A stretch of DNA of 64,000 nt from Sindora glabra (GCA_020226215.1 CM035235.1:55395511-55459510); one strand, 5' to 3'. Counted from the stretch's first letter, positions 36,728-50,999 are shown. The notes: generated from the sequence alone by a model not told the origin. Made by a program: numbers and translations.

Positions 36728-39273
36728 ATATAAATTACACACACTTTTTAAGATTTAATATAAGACACTTACGCTTCTTCTATTTTTAAAAATAAAATTT
36801 CATTTTTCCTGTTTTTCTAGGGTAGAGAATGTGATTATATGTTTAAAATAAATAAAAAATAATAAGAGTATGTATAAGCAAAGAAAATCAATATATATTT
36901 CTGAAAATAGAAAAAATAGAAGTATAGTTATAATAAACCTTAAAAATTAGGTGTAATTTGGGGGAAAAAAATTGGATGATTCAATGGTAGATGAAAAGTG
37001 TGTAACAATTATAATTTTTTCAATTAGGTTCTTAAATTTATTATCTATACTACTTTCAAAAAACTAATTGTCAATTTTTTGTATCCACTTTCCTTCTTCC
37101 GAAAAATTAAATATAACCCACATTTATTCTAAATAAAATAAAATAAATAACTAGGATTAGTGAGTTGGATTTTTCGTTTTTAACTTCCTTAAAATTTTAT
37201 ATTTAATTTAAATGTAACAACAACCAAAAATTTTTTTAATAGAAAGGATTAATTTTCAAAATTTGTAGTGAAAGATGCTTTACAAGCAGCAAATTACCTA
37301 GAAATAATAACTAAATCAGAATTTAACTATACCATTTAAGGTCTCGAAATTTCAAGATCAAAATAATGGGTGTTTCAGCTATATAATTCTGTTATCATAT
37401 TGGGAAATATGTTAAGCACTTCCTTTAAATTGAGAATAGTTAAATTTTATTTCCTTCTACTTTGAAAAATTTAAAATTATCTTCTTGAATTTAATAAAAT
37501 TTATAATGAACACTTATTGTTAATTTAATTAATTATTTTATCAAATTATATTATTTTTAATAATATAATTAATTAAAAATCAAAATATTATAATATATTA
37601 ATTTATTTTATTATTTTTTCATATATAAATTTACATCTCATTTTCTATTATTTAATTAAAATTTTATATATTTAATTTAATTCCTATTAATTTATAGTAT
37701 AGAACTAATTTACAAAAAATAATAAGACAAATAAACATATTATAATATTATGATTCTTGCTTAGAACGATCTTAAAAAATCATATAATTTGATAAAATAA
37801 TAAATTAAAATAATGATAGATATTAATTTTAAATTTTATATAGTTTAAATAAGTAATTTTAAAATAAAAAATATAATATGAAAGTATTTTATATTTTTTT
37901 CTAATATTTAAAAAACACCCTTATTTTAATGGTAGAAGGTTCAGACTTCGTGTCAAAATTCAAGTATAAGATAAAAAGTTTTTTAGATAATCTTATTTTC
38001 ATGTAATATTTAAGAAAAACTTCTCCTATGTATTGTTTATCAAATAATGATTATAAATAACAATAGCTAAAAATTTCAATATTTAAAATCATTATAAAGT
38101 TTAAAAAGTTGAATTAAATTAGTAATACTTGAATTCAACATGTTTAATTTAAAACTTAATTCAACTTGTTTATAATCAGGTAATAATAATATATAAAATC
38201 TTCAGCTTCTTATAAGTTAAATAAAAAAAAAAGGTTGTACTGAAGTAATAGAAATAAATAGTTTTATGAAAAGCTTGATTTATTGAGAGAGTAAATATCA
38301 TAATGTTTGGATTGTATTCTTTGAACGAAAACTTATCATTTTCGTTTGATCTATCCATTTTAAAATTTAATAAAATTAAATTTAATGATAAAAGATTTAA
38401 CTCCCTAAAAGGTAAAGTTTTTAATAGAATTATTGTTATATATAAAATGTTCAAAATTTGTATTATTACTAAACTCGTGCATTTACCGTTACTAGACGCA
38501 AATGCATGTCTGGCAATAAATAAACACACGTCTACACGCTCCAAGCACACGGAAATCCGAATATAGATTGTGTTTCTTTGTGTTTTCAATTTTTTTTTAA
38601 ATAGTTGTATAAAATATGTTTTAAAAATAGTTTTTAGAAATAATTAAAGAAAAGAACGTATTTGATAAGTTATTTTACAAATAATTTTTAAATACAGAAA
38701 TGTCATTAATAAAATATATTTAAAAAAAATAAAAATAATTTGAAGTTTTTTTTATTTTTTTATTTTTAAATACATGTTTTGAAAATAATTTTTAAAATTA
38801 AAGAGAAAAAATACTTAAATAAATAATTTTTTTATTCTTTTATTTTTAAACATACAAAATTATTTTTAAAAAAACAGACTCGTAGTTTCGTAGAGCACGA
38901 GCCTTAATCTGTCTAGTATACTTCCCTTCAAACCGGATATTTGGATTCACATCTACACCTTTTCCTATTTCCTTGGCTCATATTACTCGATTCACTAACC
39001 GCTCATTTTCATATCACAAAGAGACAAATTTACCCCTGTAATGTTGCCACTAGATTCACAGCCAATGTTGACAAAATTGCAATTTCAACCAATATTTTGT
39101 CCCTTTTTTGACAGTTTACCCTGACATTCTTATGCAATTTTCACTGTCCTCATCAAAGGTTGACCCCAAAATTTGTGTCAACTTCAAATGACCCACATGG
39201 TTGGTGCCACATGCCGTACTGTAAAATAAAATACTAATTTCCACATTCCAAACATTGTAGAAAGGACGTGAAT

Positions 39274-39283
39274 CATGCTTCTT
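39274..39283 (+). promoter_or_regulatory. IDE1-like iron-deficiency motif
   Basis: CATGCTTCTT is the core of the iron-deficiency-responsive element 1 described in grass promoters, which contains the CATGC bound by IDEF1-type B3 factors. It lies about 0.7 kb upstream of the FRO start codon, with ACGTG 4 bases before it. A ten-base match can arise by chance in a region this size, so it is a lead rather than a proven site. Confidence 0.35.
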
Positions 39284-39882
39284 TTCGTTTCTTAGGTGGC
39301 AAAAATAATTCCATGTATTAGGCAGAAGCTACTCTGTATTGTCGGTTGAATAGTGTATTAATATATTATTAAATTTAATTATATATTAAAATTTAATTCA
39401 TTTTATTAAAAATATTTGTTATAAAAAATATTATTGATATATATTAATAAAAAATGATATATTATTTATATTAATAATTAAAAAATACAACATCTAAAAA
39501 TTTAAAGATGGAAGAAAATATTGATTTTAAAATAAAAAATTGTATTTTTATATTTAATATTGAATAAGTAAAAAAAATTTTATTTTAATATTTTATAATT
39601 ATATATTATAAAAAACATTTTTTAATAAAACAAATAGAACTAATTTATTTTTATTAAAAATTAAATTTTATATATTATGTGATGATATATTAATAATTAA
39701 ATATGATAATATATCAATATACTATTTAATTAATGACGTTCTGTAAATTTTTTTTTGTATTATTATATAACATATATTATTCCAGAATTCTGTTAAGATT
39801 TCTTCTTCAACTAGAGCAAAAATATTATATATATTCTACTAATATATTAATAGAAATTTTGTTCTTTTAATTGAACCTTCAC

Positions 39883-39890
39883 TATAAATA
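39883..39890 (+). promoter_or_regulatory. TATA box of the FRO gene
   Basis: TATAAATA stands 110 bases upstream of the start codon at 40000. A start of transcription about 30 bases downstream would give a 5' untranslated leader of roughly 85 bases with no upstream ATG in a strong context. Confidence 0.6.
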
Positions 39891-39999
39891 CGTTCAACCC
39901 TTTCAGAGTTCCCGTCATTGGAGTTTTTCACTGAAAAAGAAGAGCCACTTTGCTCCGCTGGTGGGGGCAGAGAAAAAATTACAAACAAGAAAAGAAAAA

Positions 40000-42900
40000 A
40001 TGGCAGAAGAAATGGTGAAAAGATCATCTTCTCAAGAAAAATATGGCAAAATTCAAAATGCAATAACGTTTTTAGTGTTGTCGGTGTTTCTGGGTTGGAT
40101 GTTCATTTGGATAATGATGCCTACAAACACTTACAAGCAGAAATGGCAGCCTAAGATACGTTCGGATACCAGCTCCACCTATTTTGGTGCACAAGGTTTT
40201 ATTTTCCCCATGAATTAATTTTATGTTTTTATTAATCTTCTTCTTCAACTATTTCTTCTTGTCAGTATTTTCGTTAATTTTCTTTTTACTTATATCCTAT
40301 AATTGTTTGGTCGGTAAACAACTCTAGATAACCCTAAACGCGTAGGATTGCTCTCTTAGGTTTGGTCTATTGAGTTATAACAGTAACTTCTGAGTGGGAA
40401 TGAAAATCCGTTAAGAACTTTTAGTGAGTCTCTATTAGCAATTTTAGTATATCACCGGCATCTTCCGATATAAGATTGGATGGAATTCATTTTCGTTAAA
40501 AAAAAAAAATCATATGTCTGAAGATAAATGTTTCATGGATTACCTAAGTGGGGCTGGCTTGAATCTGATATACCTTTTTTTTTTTTTTTTCTCCTAATGG
40601 ATATGTTTACTTTGTGATGAAATAAAATGATACTCTATCAGTTTTAATCTAATCACATTTAATGATGAATTAATAACCTTAATTTTATTATTTCAGGTGC
40701 AACACTTTTGATATATACCTTTCCAATCTTGTTCATAGCAACACTGGGCTGTATCTTCCTCCACATAGCAAAAAAGAAATATGATGCTAACATGGATAGG
40801 TATGAATTCATGATTAAATTCCATTCAATTTTTGTGGTTTGTTCTCTCTCTCTCTCTCTCTCTCTGTGGTTCGGTATTCTTTCCATCATTCCTTCTGAGA
40901 AATATCCGTCTTTTGTGATAAATACAAATATTAAGAAAGTTAAAGTTAATAATAAATCATCTCAATTTAATTATCAAGGATAAGTACAAAAGGATTAAAA
41001 AATGATAATAAATAGCCTCAAAAGATTCATTTTATGGTGGTCAAGTATTTATTAGAAACAATTTTAATAGAGAGATAGAGCGCAAAAATACTAGTAATGG
41101 TTTAAAAGGTTAGAATCGCACCCCACACTAAAGTACAACATCCATTTTGAGATAAAGTAAGAAATCATAATTTTTTATAGGAAAATTAAGGAAAAATAGT
41201 TATAAATTTAAAATTATTTTTTAATTTATTATTATTTATCAAACTTTAAATTCTTAATTTTCTTAATATTATAATTTTTATTTTACCTTTCAAAATATAT
41301 TGAGCCTGATCAAAAAGTTACATTTTACTTATTTACCTTCTTCGAAATTAGTTGCCATGAAGTTGTTAACTACATTTAAAACACAAGAAATTTAAATTTA
41401 ATTTATCGTTGATGTAAAACTTTTACACATGAATAAAAAGATAACTTATTATTAAAAAACATAAGAACAATACTCAAATATGTGATAATATAAAATTAAT
41501 TTACATTAGATCAAATTTAAATCTTTTAAATAATTAGGATTCATTTATTTTGTCGAAAAACATTTTTCATAAAATGGTATCATGTATGTGTGTGTTTATA
41601 GAAGAATAATTATCACTTATATTTAAGATTAAAATAAAATATCTAAATCATGATAATGAAAAAGAAATCCTCCTTGAAATATAAAAAATTATTTGTTTCA
41701 AACTTTTCATATTTAATATTAAAATTAAAAAATAAAATATATTTCTTCATTTTGACGTTCATAATTATTTACAAAAATATATTTTATTAAAATAAATAGA
41801 GCCTGAAATTCTTTGATTTTTCAGCTTCGATGGAGGAAAACATGAACTGTCCTTTTGGAAGAGGCCATTGCTTGTTAGAGGACCTCTTGGCATTCTTTCA
41901 ATCACAGAGGTAGCCTTCTTAATTATGTTCACTGCTCTCTTAGTTTGGTCCTTTGCAAGTTATCTGCACAACGGCTTCGCTCAAATCAATCAGGAATCAG
42001 CAGCAGCACGACATGACCAGCAACTGTAAGTTTTTGTCACGTTTATCCTAATTAATACTATGTTGTAAGTACCAAAAATTAAATTCAAAAATAAATTTTG
42101 AATTTTTTATACCCATTAATTAAACTTTATAATTTTACTTCATTATCTTATATTTAATGAAAACCCTTAGGAGCTGTTTGATTCTCGGAATCTTACATTT
42201 GCAAGAAAGTATATATTTTCAAGAATGTGATTCCTAGGTATGTGATTCTTGAGAATATAAGATTTTTATGTTTGGTTCAATACAAATATTTTTTAGAATA
42301 TTTTTTCACATTTCCAAACATATTATATTTTCATATTTGGTTCATACTTCATTTTTTCAGGAATCTTATTACTTTTTCAAAAAATTCCTTTATCAATTTT
42401 TTGTTATAAATTAAAATAAATTATAGATTTAATTAAAAATATATGAATAAAGATTTTTGAAGACTTAATAAATTAATAATTTAAATTATATTTGATTAAA
42501 ATATAATAAAGAATTTAATATATAAAATAATAAAATTTTTAAGAATTTAAATTTAAACTTTCATATAATTAATTATATAGAATAATTTCTCCATTGTTGA
42601 TAAAAAAATTACTTTCTTTGAAAAGAAAATAAGAGAAAAAGAAGAGAAATAATCTCTTTTAAATTTAAATTGAAAAAAATAAAATTTTTTAAATTTTTAA
42701 ATAATTAAAGTATGAATTAATTCAAATTATATGAATTAATTTACTTATAATTTCAATTAGTATGATCTCAAATAAAATATATATAAAATATTTCATATTT
42801 ATATTAGATTATTATTATTTTTCAATGTTATATTTCAAATTAAATTATATATATAAATATTTTAAATAATTTATCATTTTAATATAAAATTTTAATTGAA

Positions 42901-43909
42901 TAAATTATATATTATATTTTATAAAATTAATTAAAATTTAAAATTAAAATTTATTTATTTAAATTTTGTTAATATTTTTATATTGAAATTTAAGAATTAT
43001 ATTTCATATTAAATATATATAAATTAGAATTTGATTAATATTCTATAACTCACTTATATTATCTAGAATATTAAAAAAAATTATTTATAAAATTAAAATT
43101 AAAATTATAAAATATAATTTAAAATTAAAAAATAAAAATAAAAAATTTTTAAAATAAATGAGGGTATAAAAGAATTATGATAAAATTATTTTTTTATTTT
43201 AGTATCCACATTCCTATAGAATGAGAATGTGAGATACCCACCTCTTCCTATGAAAATATTTGGAGGGAATTTTGAGTACCAAAATATTTTCAAAAATATT
43301 ACATTCTCCAATAAATTTTTTGAAACTTGAACCAAACGTGGGAATATCACATTCCCATAAAATATTTTTGGGAATATGAGAAATATTCCTTAAACCAAAC
43401 ACACTCTTAATTTATATTCAAAACTTAATTTTAAATCTTATTTTTTATGTATATATCATTGCTAATATATTATATTAATATTTTAGTTATTTTTGTTCTT
43501 TTCGCAAAATTTCCCAAAATTGATATATTTAACAACATATGCATAGCTGCAACTGAAATTTAATAATGCTATATGGACAAAAAATAAGATCCAAAATTAG
43601 ATTCCAAATAAAAGTTAAAAACAATCATTAAATATAAGACAATCAAATAAATTTATAAAATTTAATTTAATAAATATAAATATAAAATATTTAAAATTTA
43701 ATTTCAAATCTCACTTTCAGTAAATATAATATTTTCCTTCAAAATTTCTTGCATTGGTTGATTAGGAGTGGGTTTGGGTCGATTTAAGTTGGTTTAAGTA
43801 AGAAACTCTAAATTGAAGTTAAAATTTTATTACCACGGTAAACCACTAGATTGCTTTAATTGTCATAATCATTTATTTTGTATGCGGTTTAATTGACTTA
43901 TGATATGTT

Positions 43910-43997
<88 letters not shown>

Positions 43998-46900
43998 CTG
44001 CCTGGAAAATAGGGTTCAAGTAATTGATTTTAATAAATTTTATGTTGAAAAACCGTTTAATTCAGCTATTTTAGGTTATGCGTTGAAAAATTCACATCCG
44101 CTTATAATTTGTCTACCGGATTTTCATAAGAAAATGATCCATTTTTAACTTATTAAAAAATTGAATTGAAATAAATAACCAACTTTGAATAATTATAATC
44201 AAATTATAATTCTTTTGGAATAATTGCACTTTATCTATTGAAGGTTTCACTAATTTTTAATTAATAAACTTATATTTTTAAATATTATAATTTACCAATT
44301 TGTGCCTCCTAATATTAATATTTTATTTACCTAAAATTTTTCTATCTAATTTTAATAAAATATTTCCTAACAAGTAAATTAAGTAAATATGAAAGAAATC
44401 ACAAGAAAGTAAATTATAATTTTTTTTTATATTTATGTAAATTGATATTTAGAATTCTCAATTAGAATTAAAAATATATATTAGCCCTAACTCCTATAAA
44501 CTATATGTTATTGTTATATGCTTTAGAATATTATCAATAATAGAATACACATATTTTGCTAATCACAAACATTATGAATTTTAGCTGATTTTTACACATG
44601 ACATATATTGTTATAGATTTTTTATTAAAAATATGTTATTAAAATAAGAAGACAACAGTAATATATTCTAGTTTTTATTGAAAGTTTTTGACATTAATTT
44701 ACATAAATATAAAAAATTTACACTTTATTCACGTACAATTTCTTTCAATTTCATTTAACTTACCTGCTATATATAGTTTCTTATTAAAAATTGGATGGAA
44801 GAAAGCTAAGGCAGGTAAAGTATTAATGACAAAAATTGCATGTAGGCAAATGATAATGCTTAAAAATACAAATAAATTAAGTGAAAATTAATAAAATAAC
44901 AAATGGATAAAACATAATTTTTCCTAATTTTTTTGCCACCCATAAACCTAATTATTCAATTATAAAATCCAAACTTATCATAATTTAGAAAAAAGTGTCT
45001 TCACAAAATATAAAAACCAATAATATATGGATGTTTTTCAATTACGACCTCATCAATTTTTAATATAAAATTTATAATTTTTTTACTATGTAACATTTTT
45101 CATAAAGTTTATAAATTTTTTTATAAAATTTTTAAATATTTTTATGTTGATAGCTCATACTGCAAGATTTATTTAAAAAATTACAGGATCTTAATTATTA
45201 AAAATTGGCAATATTATATTTATGTAGAAAATTCCATTTCACACCCTAAATTTTATGAAAAAGATACAAATTTTATATAAAAATTATAAATTTTATGAAT
45301 AAGTTTCATCAAACCCTAAAACTTTCCTAAAACTATACATAATTAAAACCCTAATATAAAAATTTTTAGTATTGAATGAGGATCAAGCGATTTCTCTTTA
45401 ATTTCAAATAAGCAAGTAAAAATCATACCATTTTATAAGATTAGACTATTATTACTTCTTCCATTAAATTTTTTAAAGTTTTCTTGGATGGTGAAATTGA
45501 AGATTTGTCATGATTTTAACAGATGGCAAGAGAAATTAGGGAGTACAGGATTAAGGCTTGGGCTCGTAGGAAACATATGCTTTGCATTCCTATTTTTCCC
45601 AGTGGCTCGCTGCTCGACAGTGCTGCCGTTGCTCGGCCTGACATCCGAGAGCAGCATCAAGTATCACATATGGCTTGGACACGCCGTCATGGTACTCTTC
45701 ACCGCTCATGGTGTTTGTTACATCATCTATTGGGCTGTTACTCATAAACTCTCTGAGGTGAATTTAATTTCCTTAGCTTTCTTTTCTTAAGTATTTCTAT
45801 GTTAAGTTGTTTGTCATTGAACAGCACAAATTAATGATGCAATATTAAATTACTATTTATCTTTCTTTTCTTGTACCAAATTAGTACTATTTGATGCAAT
45901 TTTAAGCATCGAGTTACTTTTGTCAATCATGAGACTTTCTACATTGCTTAAGTTATTTTTTTTTATTTTGTTGCATGCTTTTATAATTGTGTATTATTGA
46001 TAGTACATTATCTTGAACCTCCATTGCTTCTAGTGGGCCTCACTGAAAAAAATGGTAGGAAAGATCACGATTTGAACCTATTGATAACACTTTTTTCTTA
46101 ATTTGTTTACAATCTTATCCATTTTTCTTTATCTAACCCTATTCTTGTGATATAATGATTGATCCACTCCCTTAAACTTATATTTAACTCACACTTATAC
46201 ACAAATGTGATGCAATCCAATGTATATATAAATCTATTTTCACATCTAAAATAAGTGTGAGAATATCAACTCTATAATGAAGGGCATGGGATTTTTAATA
46301 TGATTCAATTTCTTAACAGGAAAATATAGGATTGAGAGTAAAAAATAGAATGTAGGAATAATAAAACATACTAATATATATATATAAAGTGCTTCTAAAC
46401 ATAAAATACTATCAAAATAATGGAGGCCTGTCATAGACCATTGATACTTATGTCAATAAAATTATAGGACAAAGAAGATGTAAATGGAGAAAAAGATGAT
46501 CTATTCTTTTTTTTGGGAAGGGGAGGGGGCTTGTCCTTCACTTGTAGTATAATGCGCTCATAACTTTCTTACAATATCTTTTGTAAGGGCATACTTAAGG
46601 TACATCATAAAATCTGAACCAAACAAACCATTCAAGTGATGGTTACTCTAACAACATCCCACTTGATCTATCATTTTGAATCAAACGGTGTCATCATGTT
46701 GGAGTAAATAACAGAGCATAACTAATGGAATATATCCTTTTTTCTAGTTTTGATGGAATTTTCCCTATATTGTTTCATTGCAGATGCTGAAATGGGGTAA
46801 AATTGGGATATCAAATGTGGCTGGGGAGCTATCATTGCTACTTGGTTTATTTCTATGGATTACAACGATACCTCGTATAAGGCGAAAAGCATTTGAGCTG

Positions 46901-49900
46901 TTCTTCTACACACACCATCTTTACATCCTCTTTGTTATGTTCTTCGTATTTCATGTAGGAATATCATATACATGCATAATGCTGCCTGGTTTCTATCTCT
47001 TTTTGGTTGATCGTTATTTAAGGTTTTTGCAATCAAGGCATCAAGTCCAATTGGTTTCTACACGAGTCTTGCCATGTCAAACTTTAGAGCTTAACTTCTC
47101 CAAGAGCCATGGTAACATCACTATGCCAATTTGACTGTTTTGATGAGAAATTTTTTTAAAGGTTGTGCCTTTTAGAAAAAATATGCCTTTACGTATGCTT
47201 ATTGTGTTTTAAAAGAATAAAGAAAAGGTGTCATCAAATATACCATCCAATCTTGAGAGTTTTATCATATTTTGTAGTGATATCCACAAGATTGGGTGAT
47301 TCAAATTGAGTACTACCAATAATACCAATTTCTATTAAGTGTGAAAAATATTTCTCTGCTTCAATTATGCCATGGCATTCTTATGTTAACATGATAGTTA
47401 ATATGATATATCGTACTCATAAATTATTGGATTTAAATTTTTTTAATTTTTCATTTACCAATTTCCATTAATTGAGAAATGATGAAGACAGGCAATCCTC
47501 TACATTAAGACTCATAATTATTTTTCATTGTATTTATCATTTTAATACAAAAGGATTTTCATATCTGTCTCCCTCTTATATTGGTACTTTCAATTTTTTT
47601 TAGAGAAATTGAAGGTATTCAGATTCATAAATTACCACAAATCATCAAGTTTTTCAAAATTCCATGGTTTTTGTACCAAGACTTTGTTTAATGTTAAGAG
47701 TGATTTTTGCTTTTGATAGGGTTGACCTATAATCCCACAAGTGTTATGTTCATAAACATACCAAGCATTTCTAATTTGCAATGGCATCCATTTACCATTA
47801 CTTCAAATAGTAAAATGGAGCCAGGAAAGCTAAGTGTTGTGATCAAAAGTGAAGGATCATGGTCTCAGAAGCTCTATGACATGCTTTCATCTTCTTCAAT
47901 AGATCATCTCAGTGTCTCTGTTGAGGGTCCTTATGGACTTGCACCTACCAATTATCTTAGGTTAGTATCTTACAAGAAAATTCCAATTTCCATAGCAAAA
48001 ATTCTCTTTTAGTTTGATTTTTCCATAATGCTCATAATATTAATTTTACTTTGTCATGCGCTTAGAAAATTTTGCTAGTTTTATGAAAGGTAACTTCTTA
48101 ACAATATACATAAAAGAGTTGAAAAAAGGTGCTTGAAAAACAAATGAGCACTATTTTACAATTTTTTGTTGGGATTTGTTTATGTACTCCTTATAACTTA
48201 ATGCAAGTTTTTTTTTTATAAAATTTTACTTTTTTATAAAATTTTATAGCTTCATCATAAGCTTTTGTAACTTTTTCATAAATGAAAATTTTGAATTATG
48301 AGTATAATTTTTATGTCATAATATTTTATAAAAGTATTTATAAGATTGTATGAGAGTGGTGCAAAATTATATGAAAAAGTTGCACTGCTGATCATAAATA
48401 CTAGCAAAGTTTTATGAAAAAATTGCAAGTTGTATGAAAGATGTGCAACTTTTTTTATAAAATAACATAACTTTTTAATATTCAAATCAAATACTCTTTT
48501 TGTTAATCAAATATTCCAATTAAAAGATATAGAATACAATTTAAATTGATCTTTTCTTAATTATGTTAACTTACTTAAATTTTGTTAAATGTGCAATGAG
48601 TGACACTAAAATAAATGCAATTTTTTCACATAATATATAAGTATTTTATTTTCCATATACTTAACATTTTTATTCTCTTTAACCAGGCATGACACCCTTG
48701 TGATGGTGAGTGGAGGTAGTGGCATCACCCCCTTTATATCTATAATTAGAGAGCTGATTTACATCAACTTAACACTCAAGCTAAGAACCCCAAAAATTCT
48801 CCTAATTTGTTCATTCAAAAACTATTCATGCCTCTCAATAATAGACCTAATTATTCCATTTTCTAACACCTTACTTGATATTTCCAACCTCCAACTTCAA
48901 ATTGAGGCTTACATCACAAGAGACAAAGAAAAGCCTCAATTAGAAATTTCACTCATTCACCCTCAAACCATATGGTTCAGGCCTCATGCAACTGATCTAC
49001 CAATATCTGCAATTCTAGGGCCAAACAGTTGGCTCTGGTTAGGTGCAATAATCTCATCTTCCTTCATCATTTTCCTCATCTTGATCGCAATCATCACACG
49101 ATATTACATTTACCCAATCGATCACAACTCGAATAGGATATTTTCATACACTCAGAGATCATTCTTGAATATGTTAATGATTTGTGTCTCAATAGCATTA
49201 ACTGCTAGTTTGGCTGTTCTTTGGAATAAGAGAAGCAATGCTAAAGAAGCAAACCAAATTTTGAGCATGGAAAGTTCACTAAATATTTCATCAGATTCTA
49301 TAACTTACAATACAGATAGAGAATTGGAAAGCTTTCCACAACAATCTCTTGTTCAAGCTACAAATGTGCATTATGGGAAAAGACCTGATCTCATAAGTAA
49401 GTCACTTACCAGTCTTTTTAAGTATGGAATTAATCTAAAATCATTAAAATGAAGTCTGTTTTGGTATCAAGGGAAATTAGGGTAATGAAATGGAAGGTTC
49501 AATTCTAAAAATAAGAGAAATAATTTTGATATGCCCTTGGAAAAAGCTATCACTTTTTCATTAAAAGTTTCAACTTTTTATGTAAGGTTTTTCAACATTT
49601 TCATTCATTGTCTCAATTTTTTAATAAGAACCAAGAATATTTTAAAAATGCTTTTATTTTAACTTTGAACAATGGAATTACAACTTTTTAAATGGAAAGC
49701 TATAAGTTTTAGAACTTTTATGTTAAAATTTTCATAAAAACTTACAACTTTTTTTTAGGACATATTGTATCAAGAAGTTTTACAACAACAGTTTATTTGG
49801 GACTAAGATAAATATTGTGAATGAATAATAGAAAGTAAAAGAAAATTTAAATAATTTCTTTACTCTATTTTGCTCAATGCCAAACAGAACATAAAATAAA

Positions 49901-50108
49901 AAAAATCCTTATAATTTTTTAAAAGTGAATTAAATTTTGTTTAATTGTTCTTCTTTTTCTTTTGCTAGGGTTGCTATCAGAAGTGAATGGGTCAAGTGTG
50001 GGAGTTTTTGCTTCAGGCCCTAAGAAAATGAGACAGGAGGTTGCATCTATTTGCTCATCTAGCTCAGTTAAGAATTTTCATTTTGAATCCATTAGTTTCA
50101 CATGGTGA
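40000..50108 (+). CDS. FRO2: Ferric-chelate reductase (FRO1-5 clade), 8 exons
   Basis: Membrane flavocytochrome that reduces Fe(III)-chelates outside the cell with cytosolic NADPH via FAD and two hemes. Exons: 40000-40195, 40697-40799, 41825-42025, 45523-45757, 46784-47111, 47720-47960, 48687-49396, 49969-50108. All introns are GT-AG, all phases agree, giving 717 residues (family about 700-740). The start is the first in-frame ATG after the TATA box (AAAAAATGGC). Visible features: N-terminal membrane segment about 20-40 with WIMMPT; a second about 67-90; the ferric-reductase core with heme-ligand pairs H215/H229 and H289/H302; the FAD site HPFTITS 377-383; the NADPH site VSGGSGITPF 442-451; two late membrane segments about 545-615; the C-terminus FESISFTW typical of the family. 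No stop or frameshift interrupts it, so it looks functional. Intron 3 is unusually long (3.5 kb) because of a Tourist-like insertion. Symbol FRO2 is used for the clade; the exact orthologue is not established. Confidence 0.93.
40843..40865 (+). repeat. (TC)n in FRO intron 2
   Basis: TC dinucleotide run about 43 bases downstream of the exon 2 donor site, likely polymorphic. It is not at the acceptor, so there is no clear splicing role. Confidence 0.9.
42170..43406. mobile_element. Tourist/PIF-Harbinger-like element in FRO intron 3
   Basis: The left terminus GGAGCTGTTTGATT and the right terminus (reverse complement GAGTGTGTTTGGTT) form imperfect terminal inverted repeats. Both are flanked by TTA (42167-42169 and 43407-43409), the 3-bp target duplication of PIF/Harbinger elements. 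Subterminal regions on both sides carry related TTTGGTTCA and GGAATNTT blocks in inverted orientation. The 1.24-kb interior is AT-rich and without transposase coding, so it is a non-autonomous element. It lies wholly inside the intron, away from splice sites. Confidence 0.7.
43914..43995. repeat. (AT)n microsatellite in FRO intron 3
   Basis: Over 80 bases of uninterrupted alternating AT. It is a likely site of assembly length error and of allelic length variation. Confidence 0.95.
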
Positions 50109-50443
50109 TTTCACTCAACTACCGCAAAGAAAGTTTGTCATTTTTCTTTATATATGAATGTATGTATTAGCCAGTCTTTTGTGGAATTAGTGGTTTTTTT
50201 TTTCATTTTGATATGAATGTGAAAAATAGTATGTAACATAAAATGGGGAGGGGGCAGCAATGTTATTTTCATTCCCTTGTTTCCACTCTCACTCCCACCC
50301 TCTTGTTAAAAAATAACAAATATATTCTCACTGTACATTTTGTATTGGATACTATAATAAATCTACATCCAAATTGGATGCGGAAGATTTGTAATGTGAT
50401 GTATTTAACTTTTTTGAAAAAGGGGTGATGTAATGTGAATAAT

Positions 50444-50449
50444 AATAAA
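50444..50449 (+). terminator. Candidate poly-A signal of the FRO gene
   Basis: AATAAA about 335 bases after the TGA at 50106-50108, in an AT-rich and T-rich context typical of plant 3' ends. Plant signals are loose, so the true cleavage site may lie elsewhere between 50150 and 50470. Confidence 0.4.
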
Positions 50450-50999
50450 GTTAGAAGTTTGCTTTAATCTTCCAAGCATAATTCCTCTCTTAGAAAAAGC
50501 ACAATGATCTCATATATTTTAATATATGATATTATATTTTTTTTTATTTTTTTTAATAAGTTGCTCATTTTTCCCTATCATACTAGAAACAGATTATAAG
50601 GATAGGAAATATGTGAAATTACATCACATGTTAAGGATACATTGAAAACCTATAAACATTAAAGATACACAAACAAAAATAAATTAAAAATATACTACAT
50701 ACTAACTAAACAGTTAATGTAATTAGGTGGTTAGCCTTGCTTTGCTATCTCCTCTCATAACTACTTGTAAACATTCCTCAAATAGTTTAGGTGATGATGT
50801 GGGTGGCCTTGCTCCATTATCTCTTCCCATAACTACTACCCATAAACATTCTTTTGCATCAAAATCATTCTACTTTCTAGTTAAGTAAATTTCAAGTTTT
50901 TATGAGAAATCGTGAATGCCTTCTAATATCCATTATGAAAGCTAGTTTTTGAATTTAATGAGTTTTGTGCCTTTGATTTGGAAGGTTTTATCTCTTTTG

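Larger units (their letters stand above)
34750..38880. other. Long AT-rich intergenic spacer
   Basis: The first about 240 bp are less AT-rich and may be the remainder of the host sequence duplicated around element C. After about 35040 the sequence is extremely AT-rich with A/T homopolymers. A short pyrimidine-rich block with a 69-codon frame (36201-36410) shows no domain. Frames at 38176-38589 (-) and 38303-38566 (+) overlap on opposite strands and look fortuitous. Confidence 0.55.
38881..39999 (+). promoter_or_regulatory. Upstream region of the FRO gene
   Basis: Composition becomes less AT-rich at 38880-39310, then AT-rich again up to the TATA box at 39883. Candidate sites are two CACATG E-boxes near 39194 and 39207, two CATGC cores (39208 and 39274), ACGTG at 39266-39270 and an IDE1-like CATGCTTCTT (39274-39283). 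FRO2-clade genes are known to be controlled by iron-deficiency bHLH factors that bind E-boxes; assignment of these sites is inference. Confidence 0.45.

Noticed and set aside
37911..37980. Second tRNA-like pair of boxes (TTTTAATGGTAGAAG ... AATTCAAGTATAA)
   Set aside because: Only partial box A and box B likeness, with no fold and no poly-A tail; weaker than the SINE candidate at 36606.
38176..38589. 137-codon minus-strand frame
   Set aside because: It overlaps an 87-codon frame on the other strand; its composition equals the AT-rich spacer and it has no motif.
43214..43402. 62-codon minus-strand frame in FRO intron 3
   Set aside because: It is the terminal region of the Tourist-like element read as protein; no transposase motif.
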